DNA of 64,000 nt, taken from positions 36,401,611 through 36,465,610 of the forward strand of contig NC_080558.1 of the NCBI RefSeq assembly GCF_030253575.1, in the 5' to 3' direction. The notes under the pieces were generated by a model. That model saw nothing but the letters and a program-made list of their open reading frames with translations. It made no database searches and was not told where the DNA came from. Below are positions 45,487 to 57,300 of this stretch, in pieces; within the stretch, counting starts at the first letter, position 1; each line of letters opens with the position of its first letter. This DNA is from Rhododendron vialii. Its lineage: Eukaryota > Streptophyta > Magnoliopsida > Ericales > Ericaceae. A program made the translations under genes and the position numbers.

Positions 45487-46766
45487 ATGTCTCGCAATGC
45501 TCTACTAAATTTTCTCCTTCTTGACTCAAACAACAATGATTTGGAGATACTTACCGTAATTGCTAATGCAAGAAGAACGACTAAAAAGTGAGAGATAAGT
45601 AGTGCGACATCGTGGTTCTGTTTAAGGTCGCAGATATATTGATCGTGGTACTATCCTTGGCCATGAAAGGATTTTTCGCGACTATTTTGCAGAACCACCC
45701 GTTTATCCTCCCAAGTAATTTCGAAAGAGGTTCCGTATGAGCCGTTTTCTTTTTCTCCATATTCAAGCTACGGTAGAAGTACATGATCCATACTTTGTCC
45801 AAACAAGAAATGCTGCCGAAAAGCTTGGCTTGTCTTCACTTCAAAAGATGACAGCAGCAATTCGGATCCTTGCCTATGGGGTATCGACTGATTTTTTAGA
45901 TGAGATTGTCAGGATAGGAGAAAGCACCACATTAGAGAGTCTAAAGAGATTTGTCATAGCAGTGATTAAGAATTTTTCCGATGAATACTTAAGGTCACCC
46001 ACTAGCGATGACATTGCTAGATTGCTAGCAGTTGGTGAACAACGTGGATTTCCTGGGATGTTGGGAAGTATTGATTGTATGCATTGGAAATGGAATAATT
46101 GTCCAACGGCATGGAAAGGAATGTATAGTGGCCATATTCGCGAACCAACAGTTATTCTGGAAGCGGTAGCGTCCTATGACCGATGGATATGGCATTCATA
46201 TTTTGGATTACCAGGAGGTAATAATGACATCAATGTGCTAGAAAGATCATCAGTCTTTATTGAATTGGCCAAAGGACATGCTCCTTCAGCCAACTACTCA
46301 ATCAATGGTCATAACTATACGATGGGATATTATCTAGCAGATGGTATATATCCTCGGTGGTCTACATTTGCGAAAACAATTCCACATCTGCAAGGAAACA
46401 AGAAAAAATATTTCGCAGTAGCCCAAGAATCAACAAGGAAGAATATAGAGTGTGCATTTGGAGTGCTTCAAGCTCGTTTTGCGGGTTATACATCAACTGA
46501 CACGTTTTTGGGGACGTAGCATGCTCAAAGTTATTATAAAAGCATGCATAATAATGCATAACATGATCATTGAGGACAAGCGAGAAGATGATGCACATGA
46601 CTATGAATATGAAAGGGATGATGGACCTCTCCCCGAACTAGTATCGCATGAGCATACAACGGAACTTATGGAGTTCATTCGACACCAACATGTTATTCGA
46701 AATAGAGAAACTCACTCCCAACTTCAATCAGACCTCGTCGAGCACTTATGGGAGCGACATAGCTAG
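45487..46766 (+). pseudogene. PIF/Harbinger DDE transposase, right arm, nearly full length
   Basis: The gene runs from ATG at 45487 to TAG at 46764-46766. The longest uninterrupted stretch (45737-46519) starts MSRFLFLHIQATVEVHDPYF. The catalytic triad is visible: Asp in LGSIDCMHWKW (near 46073), Asp in LPGGNNDINVLERS (near 46226) and Glu in RKNIECAFGVLQARF (46448-46450). Breaks: stop codons replace a Gln (SVQG in the left arm) and a Tyr (PPQYF) before 45737, and one extra G just after the FGVLQARF motif shifts the frame. The shifted C-terminus continues at 46500-46766 with ACIIMHNMIIEDKRED. The breaks differ from those of the left copy. Confidence 0.85.
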
Positions 46767-47758
46767 TCATAGGAATTTGGAGTAGTCAATATCATTTATG
46801 CAATTATGTAATCTCATTTGTGCAAGTATTTAATCCCATTTATGCAATCATGTAATCTCATTTATGCAATAGACAGCGAGGTTAAGTATTTGGAATAATT
46901 GAGGAGTGGTACAATGTCCCTGTTGTTTTGTCCATTCACTTTAATAGCAAAGTAGCAGAATCCCCTCTCAAAATTATGAAGTTCCTTGATCCCACAACTT
47001 CCTCCAAGTTAAAGATTTGTGGACCATAGAAATCAATCTCATATAAAGAATTGCGACTGCTATTGCTACAAATGAAAATACAGCCCCATACGTTACTGCT
47101 ACTGCTGCAAATGAAAAAACAAAAAACAAAAACGCCCACTTGAATCATATTACTCCAGTAGAGTAGACTCCATACTACTCAAAGACACACACCATTCACC
47201 TGTACCAAACAACACCAGTAGAGACTTTATACTCTCCTTTAAAGATACACACCATTCACCATTACAACTTCCAACAAGGACACACCCCTTTCCGCAGGCA
47301 CAACAAGGTAAATATGTGACATTTTATGCATTTGAAAATGTGACAAAAGAAGAAGAACAACTTCAATAATAAACCAAATATTACAAGAACACCAAGCACA
47401 AACTAATGTTTACCAAAATACACCCAATCCTCAGTTCTGGCATGTGAATTGTTTTTGCAATAGATGTCCAAAAAAGACAACATGTCCAAAAATTCAACCC
47501 TCCAAAACGTCTAGATGTTCAAACTACTTCAACCCTCCAAAACGTCTAGATGCCCCACAAAAGTTCAACTACCAATACTACTTCAATAGTTCAATCCTCC
47601 AAAACATCTAGATGTCCTACAAAAGTTCAACTACCAACCCTTTTAAACCTTTTTTCGCGTTCTTGAAGGATTTCCATTTGCCGGCTTTGATAGTACTCTT
47701 GTTGCACATGACGCAGGGCACTTGTATCCAGTAGCATTATCCTCTCCTCTTCTTTGAA

Positions 47759-49019
47759 CTATTTCATACGTAGCATTTCTTTCTTAATAGCATTTCTCTC
47801 TTGCTCTTCACGAAGTCTCTCTTTATCAAGTTGGTGTCTCTCTTGCTCTTGAACATGTAGTTGTTGGATGATGTCCATTTTCTTGTTGCTCGTTTTCTTT
47901 TGTTCTTCCTTTATGTCAGTTAGTATTCCTGCAAGGGGAGAACTAGGAATTTCAGTTAACTTTCATTTTTTCTTCTCAGCTTTGGTACCTATAGGATTAG
48001 GATGATGCTATGGTGTCCCCAGTCATTTTGGAGACACCGTAATTTTTGGCATAACTTCACCATTATGAGCATAACTAAAACCCTTACAAGCATAACAGAA
48101 CCCATACAAGGCATAACCAAGGAATATCTAAAAAACCAACCAAGGCATAACAAACATGTTATGCCTTACTATGCTCATAATGAATTTTGGTTATACTCAT
48201 AATGGTTTTGTTATGCCAAAAGTTACGGTGTCCCCAAAATGACCGGGGACACCAAAGTCATTCCCGTCTCTCCAAGTCCACAAAGGTGGCATCACATTCT
48301 CCAAGATCTACCAACTCAGGAGTAGAAGAAGAAGGTATTGTCCATGTTTTGTTCTTCTTTGTTTTTTTCTTCTCAACATCGACATGCCACTTTGGTTGGT
48401 ACTTCAAAATATTCCAACAGTGCTCAAATTTAAATGAGCCTCAATGGAGTTCCTTGTACGATTTGTTTGCTTCAGAGACCTACAAACATGTAGACAATTA
48501 CATCGTGTGTAAAAAGTGTGAAAGCAATAATCAATGTAATTATTTATATTGAAGCTCAATACCTTGTCTTCCTCATTCATACCACTTTGATGCTTTGCTT
48601 CAATTCCAGCAAAGCATCCACAGAACTTGTTAACGGAAAGTTGAATGGTCGACCACCTATTCATCAGAGAGCTCTAATTACGCTAAGCCAATGGCATGTG
48701 CTCATGGAAGTAATCCCATACTCTTCTCCAGTATGTTTTAAAGTTTCTGGTCATTTCCTTGCACGGCATCAAAACTAACATTCAAATATGCCAATACAAG
48801 CAATTTGTCTTCTTCAATGGTGAACTTGCCACCACGTTGCGCTCTCTTAGCAGTGGATCCCTTTTGAGTTAGGGTTTGAGATGCTTGGGTAAACACTTGA
48901 GCATGTGGATTTGCATAAGTAAATCCAAATTCATCTTGAGGCTCCCTCTCAGAATGATCTTCAAGGATCACACCATCCTATAAGAGATTTGTGAAATATG
49001 CATCTGGTCTCACATCCAT
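47759..49019 (-). pseudogene. PIF/Harbinger ORF1 (Myb/SANT-like), right arm, broken and interrupted
   Basis: It is the mirror copy of the left-arm ORF1. A stop (TAG where the left has CAG) follows the first 14 codons. The frame then reads REPQDEFGFTYANPHAQVFT and GGKFTIEEDKLLVLAYLNVS (48971-48738), here without the left arm's one-base deletion. Downstream it is frameshifted, and the second exon is split by an inserted MITE at about 48012-48253. Product and role are as for the left copy. It is clearly inactive. Confidence 0.8.
48012..48253. mobile_element. MITE inserted in right-arm ORF1
   Basis: The ends GGTGTCCCCAGTCATTTTGG and (reverse complement of the right) GGTGTCCCCGGTCATTTTGG continue into matching 'gacaccgtaa' and 'ttttggcataac' words, an inverted repeat of about 45 bp. 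The left arm has uninterrupted sequence here, which proves an insertion (total extra sequence about 47996-48266). The interior repeats 'gcataac' words about eight times. No clean target duplication was found. Confidence 0.85.
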
Positions 49020-51067
49020 CCCTAGAAGAACAAAAAGGTAGGTATAATGAAAGAAGAAGAAGAACCGTAAGCCAATGCAAAAAAAGCATCTCTCATGTCA
49101 TGTAGAAGTTTAGGCAATGTAAAAAGTGACAAATACATATTAAATTGATAGCCATTATGTTTGTATTCGTTGTGGTTCATATGGGCTGATAAATTAACTG
49201 ATGGATTTATGGGGTCCAAGAAACTAAGCAAAAAGGAAAGAAGAGGAACATTGAGGCCTAGTCAAATATGAAAAGACTCTTAACCTCTACTGTGTTCGTG
49301 TAAAAAAATCTAGTATAGGCTTAGCAAGGAGAAAAATGAAGAAGACATAAAAAGGAATTTGTTCTTTCATCCGTACCAACATATCTTTGTAATTGAATCT
49401 ACCAGCACAACTATGACACTGGCTCTCCTTAAACTACCAAATTATAAGTTGTTGTTTAGGACCACACCTGGAATATTGCCACGTTATCTATACATACATG
49501 TTCCAGATCCAAAAAGTGACACAGATTATTGCATATGTGGCTGAAATAGCCTTTACTAGATGTGAATGGAATCAACTCAAGGTTGGATTTGATAATGAGC
49601 GATTGGTGCGCGATCTTGAAAAGCGGAGAGATAACTTGCAGTTATAACTGAATATTGTATGGACATGTCTTCTACTAGAATTAGAGATTGTAGTATCCAA
49701 TGCCAAAGACAATCTAATCAAGCACGAGGTCGAAAATGGACGATAAGAAGCCTATTGTACAAAACCTAATTAGACATGAGGCCAAAACATGGTAGTAATC
49801 ATGAAAAAACAAGACAGTTTTCATGGATTAGATGTTTACATTATTAGTAGATTGAACAGAACCAACGTAATATAACCAAATCTACCCTTATCTCTTAGAT
49901 AACCACAACTCATTCTTTTGCAAACCCAATTGAATGCAAAGGCCACTCTTTACGGTTCTATAATTGGGTAGAAGTCTTAATAATAATGGACAAATACTGA
50001 ATACAACCCATAAAGTCCCACATGAGAAAAAGCAAAAGAAAGTCATACAAAGAGTCTCAATTGGACAACCTATCCAATCTCAATATCAATACATTAAACA
50101 AATCTACAATAGGGACAAACAACAAAAAAAGCAAACAAAAATATGTTAAAGATACATATATTATTATTACCTTTCTTAACAAAGGAGAGAAATTGTAAGA
50201 CAAGGAGATATATCCTGACACGCTATCAATGCTCATAGCTTAGTCACATATAATTTTTCAAAATGGTATTTTCTTCCACTCTCACTTCTCACTCTCGATC
50301 TCACTCTTAATCCTTACACTCTTGAATTTTAGTTGTTTGTGCATTGAGCAGTGTCTCTTGCTCAGTTTACTCTCTCGAGTGTGTCAATCATCAATGGTAC
50401 AATTGGGAGCCTCTTGTTAGCTGCTTGGTTGGATAGATTATTTGCTTAATCCGAATCCAGCCGGTCCAGTGTTTTATAGGCATATACATCCAGATTAGTT
50501 AATCTCATGCATTGACTAAATTGCCTCTTTGCAACAAGACTATTTATGGCCACGTCCAACCATGTCCATAATTAGTCCCCTCTCCTAAATTACCCAATTG
50601 TTACTTTCCACCCCAAACTTGATTTTAGACGGTAAAACATAAATATACATATGTCTAGGAACAATCTTATCGGCCACTTTCCGACCACTTCTCTCTCACA
50701 TATTTGTATGGGCCCTTATTAATTATGGGGGCTGACACATATGTGAGAGAGGAGTGGTCAGTAGGAATGTACGTAGCATTGTTGCTAACCGAGCCATAAT
50801 GAAAAAACTGACACTAATCCTGAATGAAACAGATAACCCAACAAATATTATTCATGAAATAAGCATTTGGCTTGATCTGGATTTGCAGTTCTTTAACCCT
50901 TATACGGAATTGTGGTAACCCTAGTTTTACATGTAATTTAGGTACCAATTCTATAACTATGATCTAATTCACACAAATAATCTTCTCCGATTTCATATCC
51001 CAATTGACGTTGATGAACAAATTAATCACAGAATCTAAACCTAAATCATGAAGTTGAAATTAATTTC

Positions 51068-51071
<4 letters not shown>

Positions 51072-51104
<33 letters not shown>
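51072..51104. repeat. (GA)n microsatellite in the right arm
   Basis: About sixteen GA units. Mirror partner of the CT tract at 39378-39414. Confidence 0.95.
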
Positions 51105-51107
<3 letters not shown>

Positions 51108-51413
51108 TACCTTGTCGATGTTGAGGATGATGAAAAATCTCCACAGGACCACAACCCTAGAGTATAGAGGGAAAAGAGGAAGAAACTTCGCGCGGGAAAG
51201 CGAGAGCGGCGATGAAACTTCGCGCGGGAGATGACAAATCGAGGGAGGAGAGAAGGAAAAGAGGAAGAAATCGAAGGAGCGAGGCTGAAATACCTCGCTC
51301 AGATGAGCAATGTACTGTAGCACCACGCCATTTCGCCCACGGTGAAGCGAGTCTGCTGGATTTCCTCTTTTTGTGCTTTGGCTAGCTATTTAAGCTAAAT
51401 ATTCCAATTGCCT

Positions 51414-51433
51414 ATAGGCAGTTGGAGATGCTC
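51414..51433. mobile_element. Unpaired Harbinger-type terminus right of the palindrome
   Basis: The sequence ends GGCAGTTGGAGATGCTC followed by TTA. In reverse complement it reads GAGCATCTCCAACTGCC, close to the terminus of the MITE at 37482-37847. It lies about 300 bp outside the right arm and may be the true end of the right-hand Harbinger element. No partner end was found. Confidence 0.5.
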
Positions 51434-52635
51434 TTATATCCGATAAATCATGACCGAATGTGACTCTTTTTTTAACATCAATTGAATATAACTACAAATG
51501 TGATTACTATGTGTATTGGCCGAAAGGATAGTACTCCTATTCAATTGAGCCCTAATTCGAAAGCCAGTCGTTTGACAGTGTCCAGAGCAATGATTCTATA
51601 ACTACACACAAACATTTACAAAAACTCACTCACATCACATGTGGGGTCCACATACACTGGACAGTGAGTTTGAGTTATGTGTTTATGTGTTGCTGTAAGA
51701 AAATAGGTGTCCGGATTTGGGCATATGATTGTCAAGCTTCTGGGTGCCAAAATTGTTAGGATGCTTTCTTTTTGATTTTAAAACCGTTCTCACGTGCTTC
51801 CCTTTTAATCTTTGTAATTCTACTTTGAAAGATTAATAAAATCTTTTTGTCTTTAAAAAAATAATGATAATTTGTGTCCTGAGTACCCCTCCTATAAAAC
51901 TAATCGATCGATAGATTAGAACTCATCACATTTCCAAAGGTTGATTGTCCACCTCTCAAGGTTCAAGATGATTGGGAAACACATTAATGCTCTTTTAAGA
52001 ACATCTTTATTAGATACATCAAAAGCTAGCATCAAAATTGTACTTTGCTATCACACTTCAAATTTTGAAGGGCGAGTGCTGCACCATAATAGATCCTTCA
52101 AACTATAACATGCAACTTTATACATCTTTCTAGATTCATCGATCTAAATGCAAAATGATACGTATTTTACATTATAAAAATTATAAGCTACTTTTTATTG
52201 CTTAATTACTCCAATTACAATTTTTTTTCTGAAATACTAATTATATAGTCATATAATTGTGTGATATTTAGTAATTGAAGGTAATTGAGGTATATAGAAA
52301 ATTAGCTGCTGCCTAAAACTTATAATTACTAAAATCGTGATTAGAAGGTGGTTAAAAAGTAGTTAAAAATACAAATAATTAGTAGGTAGTTCAAAATTAG
52401 TTAAGAAAAGGGTAATTAGGAAGTAGTTGAGGAAGGGAGTCGGTCAACTTCTGGTTTTGACATTACTAGAGTAGTTTAGCTGAATTGTGGGGAAAAAAAC
52501 AATGTGGGAAGCCAAATTTTGGCATTGGCCCCCAAAACATGGCTCTTTATTGGGAAATGCTACAATGCTCTATTTTCTCATTTATTGGGTGCCAGTTGGG
52601 AACAACCACAACAGAAATGAGAACCTTCCATGTAA
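51434..52635. other. Intergenic DNA, no gene recognised
   Basis: AT-rich. Near 51800-51860 it carries 'tttaatctttgta' and 'ctttgaaagattaataaaat' plus an A-rich end, the same 3' tail as near 24400. It is otherwise featureless. Confidence 0.4.
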
Positions 52636-52740
52636 ACAATCAAGAAGAAAGCATCTCAACAATGTTGAATCCCAATCAAGAAGAGAGCATCCTATCAACT
52701 TTTTGAATTCCAATCAAGAAGAAAGCATCCTATCCTCTAT
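52636..52740. repeat. Three tandem copies of a 37-38 bp unit
   Basis: Each unit begins CAATCAAGAAGAAAGCATC (starts near 52637, 52674 and 52712) and ends with a 'ttgaat(t/c)cc' word. The frames across it are repetitive and not gene-like. Confidence 0.85.
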
Positions 52741-52794
52741 TTTTTTTTCAAATCTACTTTTTGAATCTTCTATTTCATCGTTTAACAACTATTT

Positions 52795-52985
52795 CACCTT
52801 TATGAGGGTGAATAGCGTGACAAAGTGTCCTATCAATCCTCCAAAATGGAAGGTTGAACACTTTTTTTTCCTTTACATCATCCAAATATAAAGGGTGGAG
52901 GACATGAAGGAAAAAAGGTGTCCAACCTTCCATTTTAAAGGATTGATGGGACATTTTGTCACTATTCATGCCCATAAAGGTGAAA
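52795..52985. repeat. Hairpin of about 85-bp arms
   Basis: 'cacctttatgagggtgaata' and 'tcctccaaaatggaaggttg' on the left are mirrored by 'caaccttccattttaaagga' and 'tgcccataaaggtg' on the right, around a loop of about 25 bp. It could be a small MITE or the core of a larger one ending at 53069 (GGATTGGAGATGCC). Confidence 0.7.
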
Positions 52986-53072
52986 TAGAGGGAAAAGGGG
53001 AAAATAGAGGATGAGTTGGAGTTGGTTTTCCTCTAGGTTTGAAGAAATGGCGTATGGATTGGAGATGCCTTA

Positions 53073-53399
53073 AGAATGTCCCTAATGGTATAATTAAATT
53101 TAGTAACCCCTTAACCAATAGACAAAATTTGGCTTTTGGATAATCAATCCTAACAAAAAAATTCTTTCGAAAATCGAATTTAATGTGGACCACACACTCT
53201 CTTTCTCTCTTCTTTGTCACTATCAATGGACCCATTCACTTACATTTATTCCCAACTTTCTTTATTAAAAATGAATTTTTGATTATGGACTATTCTGGGA
53301 TTTCATATTGTTAATATTAGCAATCCTTTAAAAGGATATTCAAAAGATGAGATTACAAGTATGATTTTCCAATTTTTGAGTATGCCATTGAAAATACCC
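53073..53399. mobile_element. Harbinger/Tourist-like MITE upstream of glyoxalase I
   Basis: The left end contains TCCCTAATGGTATAATTAAA. The right end, reverse complemented, is GGGTATTTTCAATGGCATAC. TTA flanks both sides (53070-53072 and 53400-53402). The interior words 'ttagtaaccccttaa' and 'ttagcaatcctttaa' occur in opposite halves. Confidence 0.6.
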
Positions 53400-53560
53400 T
53401 TAGGTCGCCTTCAGGAGCCCAACTCCAAAAGTGGACAATGTAATTTTGGAGAACAAGAGCGTCTGCAGCGTGATTCAAATTAAATAGAGGGGGTGTTGGT
53501 GAAATTTACCCTACAGACATACTTCACGGAAGGATAGATTCTGTGCGTACGGGGTTGTAG

Positions 53561-53595
53561 AGAGACAGAGACAGAGACAGAGACAGAGACAGAGA
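53561..53595 (+). repeat. (AGAGAC)n hexanucleotide repeat abutting the glyoxalase I start codon
   Basis: Almost six units of AGAGAC end directly at the ATG, so the repeat forms the last 35 bases of the leader. Length variation here would change the 5' untranslated region without touching the protein. Confidence 0.9.
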
Positions 53596-54283
53596 ATGGC
53601 TAGAATCCTACCACCGGCGTCGTCATCGCCACCGCCGTCGACTTCACAACTTTCCCCTTCACTTCTACCTTCTCTTTTACTCTCTTCTTCTTCTTGTTCT
53701 CGACTCCGTGTTCCTCTCTCTCGTGCTTACATCCCTTCGCGGAGAATCGCACTCCTTCACCTCGGCGGCGGTACCTTCTCAATCCCCCCCTCACTTTTAC
53801 CTTTCTGTCTACGTTATGCAATGTGTTTATGTTCGCAAATCTTTATGCTATATTGAGAGGGGATAATGTGTTTCGTTTGTGGGGCAAAATAAGAGGTTTG
53901 AAACTTGTGGAGTGCTTGATTTAGTTTTGGAACAATAGAGACCTTGGATTAAGCTAGTCAATATTCAAGCAAGGGAAACCTTTATAAATGGTATTACAAG
54001 TACATTAGAAGAACTAGCGTGGCCGGACACATGAGTTATCAAAGAAAAAAGAAGAACTAGCTTTGTACCCGTTCGATGCACGGGATATACATTTACTGTA
54101 ATCGAATACAGGTAAGAATTTAGAGTAAGTGAATTTATCGAAAATTACACTTCTGAGAGATGGTTGCAATTTTCCCCTAAAATAAAAACTCGGAGATAGA
54201 TAGGAGACCATGCACATTAAGTTTTCTTTACTTGTTTTACCATGCTTCCACAGGAGAGGGAAATGCATTGGGAACGTGGTTGA

Positions 54284-54345
<62 letters not shown>

Positions 54346-57300
54346 GTGACCATGTTGTGAGAGGAGCGTGTGTGTGGGTAGTTTGATTAGGAAAATTAAA
54401 AAATAACCAACTTTCAAAATTCAAGGATTGGGATTTAGAGATTTATTTGCATTTGCGCAGCCGCGCAAGTATGTTAAAATGACAGTTAGGAAACAAGATC
54501 ATCTTGCAACTGCACCCATGTTCCCCTTTTTATGTTAATCGCTCTTCCATGACCACGCCTTTGAAAACCGAAACACAACACCAGGACAAGAATTGGCTTC
54601 TTCAAATTGAGGAAAAAAAGCGTGAAAGTTTAATTATTTCCTCAAATTGCTACTCACAAGTCACACCAGCTTTAAATCAGTTATTGGTTCTAGGAGTTAT
54701 TTTATTCTATAAATGAGTTGCACACACATTGTGTGTGCCCAACCTCTAGTGAACTATAAAGGAACCGTGTTTGTTAGTGTTTACTGTACGTAATCTGTTT
54801 CCTTTTTTATATTAATTGAAGATAGTTGTATGTGTGTGTTCTTTTTGTGTATGTGTATGTCTGTGTGTGTCAATTTGAGTTTTTGTGTGGCACACTTTTG
54901 GCTATCTGTGGCCCTTGCTCAGACTTTTGCCCTAATTTGAGTAAGCAAACAATTTATATGATGGGCATTCAGCAGGCACACTCGTTTATAGAAGTAGAAG
55001 CTTTATTCATGGTGTTGTTGTAAATTTGGAGACACCAAATGGCCTTCAACATTTGGGAGATGGTTTGAGTCTCCCTAGAGTGGTATAAAACTCACTTCGA
55101 TATTGGTTTTAGTGAAGCAATTGGAGGGTTTTTACGGGGGTATTTTCCCTCAAATTTAAGTCTGAGATATGGGAAAGTCCTAAGCCACATAATTTGCGGG
55201 AGTGCGAAAGCATCTTTCAAAAACATCTCAAACTATTACAATTCGCGACAGTGAGGATTGAGAGTGCGAGCGGAGGGCACTATTGAAGGATTATGTGACT
55301 AAGGGCTAGCCTAGGAGATGCACTTAGTAACATTCCCTGAAAACTTATTTTCTTGGTTTAGTATTCAGCCTCAATATCGTAGCAGTTTGTACCGTGGCAG
55401 AAAAAATGAATACTGTGGTCTGTGCAAGGGAAACCCTGTTGTTGATGCTACCTGTGATATTGTTGCAAAAGCACTGATCTCCAATTGTGCTAGCAGCATC
55501 TGTTTTCCTCTTTTAATTTAAAGCAAGGGGATTGCCAATTGGAAGGCTCCTATTACTCTATCTCTTTTTATAGTTCTTTCTTAGAAGTTGCTGCTTTATT
55601 GTCGTTCTTGACTTTCAGTAGTTTGGATTGTTCTCCATGTTTGTTTCTTTTCGTTTCTGGCTTTTCATGTTTTCAACTCTAAACATTCCTACAGCCACAG
55701 TTTTATGTTAAAGAATCCAAATTGTGAGCTTTCATTTTTATTTTATTCTCCTTTTTTATTCCTTCCAATTTTTGCTTTAGTTTACAACAAGTTGATGCAT
55801 ACTATTTTGCATTCCATGGTGATCACTTAATGACTTTGATTGGTGATCCAGCTATTCCTCAGTCATTGTTATCTGGTGTAAAAGCTTCCACATTGCTAAG
55901 ACTGGAGGGGAATTCTATAGAGGGCTCTACAGCTGCAAATATGGCACAACCTAGTACTAATGTCACAGAGAATAATGCAATAGACTGGGTCAAAAATGAC
56001 AACAGAAGAATGCTTCATGTTGTTTATCGCGTCGGGGATTTGGATAAGACAATAAAGTACATCTGCTTTGCCACGTGTTTACTGCTTTCCTGGGCTTCTG
56101 TTTCACAATCCTACTGAAACATAAACCATGGTTCACAGTTGGAGCTGATAAGGTTTTGGTGATTACAGATTCTATACTGAGTGCTTGGGTATGAAGCTGT
56201 TGAGAAAACGTGACATACCTGAGGAGAGATATTCAAATGCTTTTCTTGGATATGGGCCCGAAGAATCCAATTTTGCTATTGAACTTACTTACAGTGAGCC
56301 ATCTAATTAGTCATTGCATGCTTGAATGTTCAATTTACTGCTAGATGCCCATATTTGTTCTGTCTCTTACTGAAATCTGTGACACACCGCTTCACCTTAT
56401 GCTGATTTCTCATTGGTTCTGTTGGTCTTGATGACTCATGTAGATTATGGAGTTGACAAGTATGACATTGGAACTGGTTTTGGTCACTTTGGTATTGCAG
56501 TCAAAGACGTAAGTTCAGGTGGACTCGCTTTCTTATGTCATAATTGTGACAGATCTTTACTGTTTGAAATGTTCCACGTTAATAATCCTGTCTAGGAAAA
56601 GATAAATTAGTCCAAAAGCCATCATTACGTCAGATGAAGTTAGAAATGTTCCACAATATCCCCTTTTCTATTATATATATACACACACACGTTTGTAACT
56701 AGATTGCTTTGTTATGTCTCTATATGTTCTTTCAGAAACAAAAGTACTGGATATAATAAAAACCGATGGGTAATTAGGAATCTTAGAGTAATTGTATTTT
56801 CACTTGCTTTGTTTAAGAATCATCCTAACTTCTAGAGACTTTCCTGCTTTATTACTTTTTTCTTTTTGTTGTGAGAAGAAGGGGAAACGGGGGTGGGGGT
56901 GGGGGTGGGTTAGATGTTGGGAAAAGAAAGAACGAATCTCTCCGCTTCGCACTGCAGGATTTCCGAGCTTGTACAATCTAAGCTGAGTGGTCTTCTGTTT
57001 CATATGCAATTTAACTGTGAGTTTATTAGTGCGTTTAGGCTTTAGCATGACTTTTTCTTCATAACACAAACTGAAGTTCTATTGTTGAAAATGTAATTGT
57101 ATTTTTCTGTATAATTTTTCTTAAACCATGAAATTGCTTGTGGCTCCGTTTGCTCTTCAGCCCTTAGTTGAATGGAACCTCTTGCTTTGGCCGTGCCACA
57201 TGTATGTCTCTCAAGTCAGCTTTTTGTCAGAATTTAGTTGATGTGATGTCAGTAAACCTAACAATTCAATTTCTGTGGGTCCAACCCAGCTCCATTTTGT

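Larger units (their letters stand above)
39331..51132. mobile_element. 11.8-kb imperfect palindrome of two PIF/Harbinger elements
   Basis: The left arm 39331-45047 and right arm 45170-51132 are inverted copies around a loop of about 120 bp. The order in each arm, outward from the centre, is transposase gene, tandem repeats, ORF1, then a long non-coding end with a CT/GA microsatellite. Shared outer ends (CATCATCCTCAACATCGACA) mark both limits. Over the part I compared by eye, in ORF1, the arms agree at about 94% of positions. The arms differ in length mainly because the right one carries a nested MITE. PIF/Harbinger is a cut-and-paste DNA transposon superfamily encoding a DDE transposase and a Myb/SANT-like partner. 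Both pairs of genes here are broken, so the locus is not autonomous. Confidence 0.9.

Noticed and set aside
52487-52891. 134-codon frame upstream of GLX1
   Set aside because: It crosses a 37-bp tandem repeat and a hairpin and shows no family resemblance.
53600-53821. Minus-strand frame opposite GLX1 exon 1
   Set aside because: It is the complement of the Ser/Arg-rich transit-peptide coding and stays open because of that composition.
54014-54424. 136-codon frame in GLX1 intron 1
   Set aside because: It is held open by the TG/AG microsatellite (Ser-Leu and Thr-His runs).
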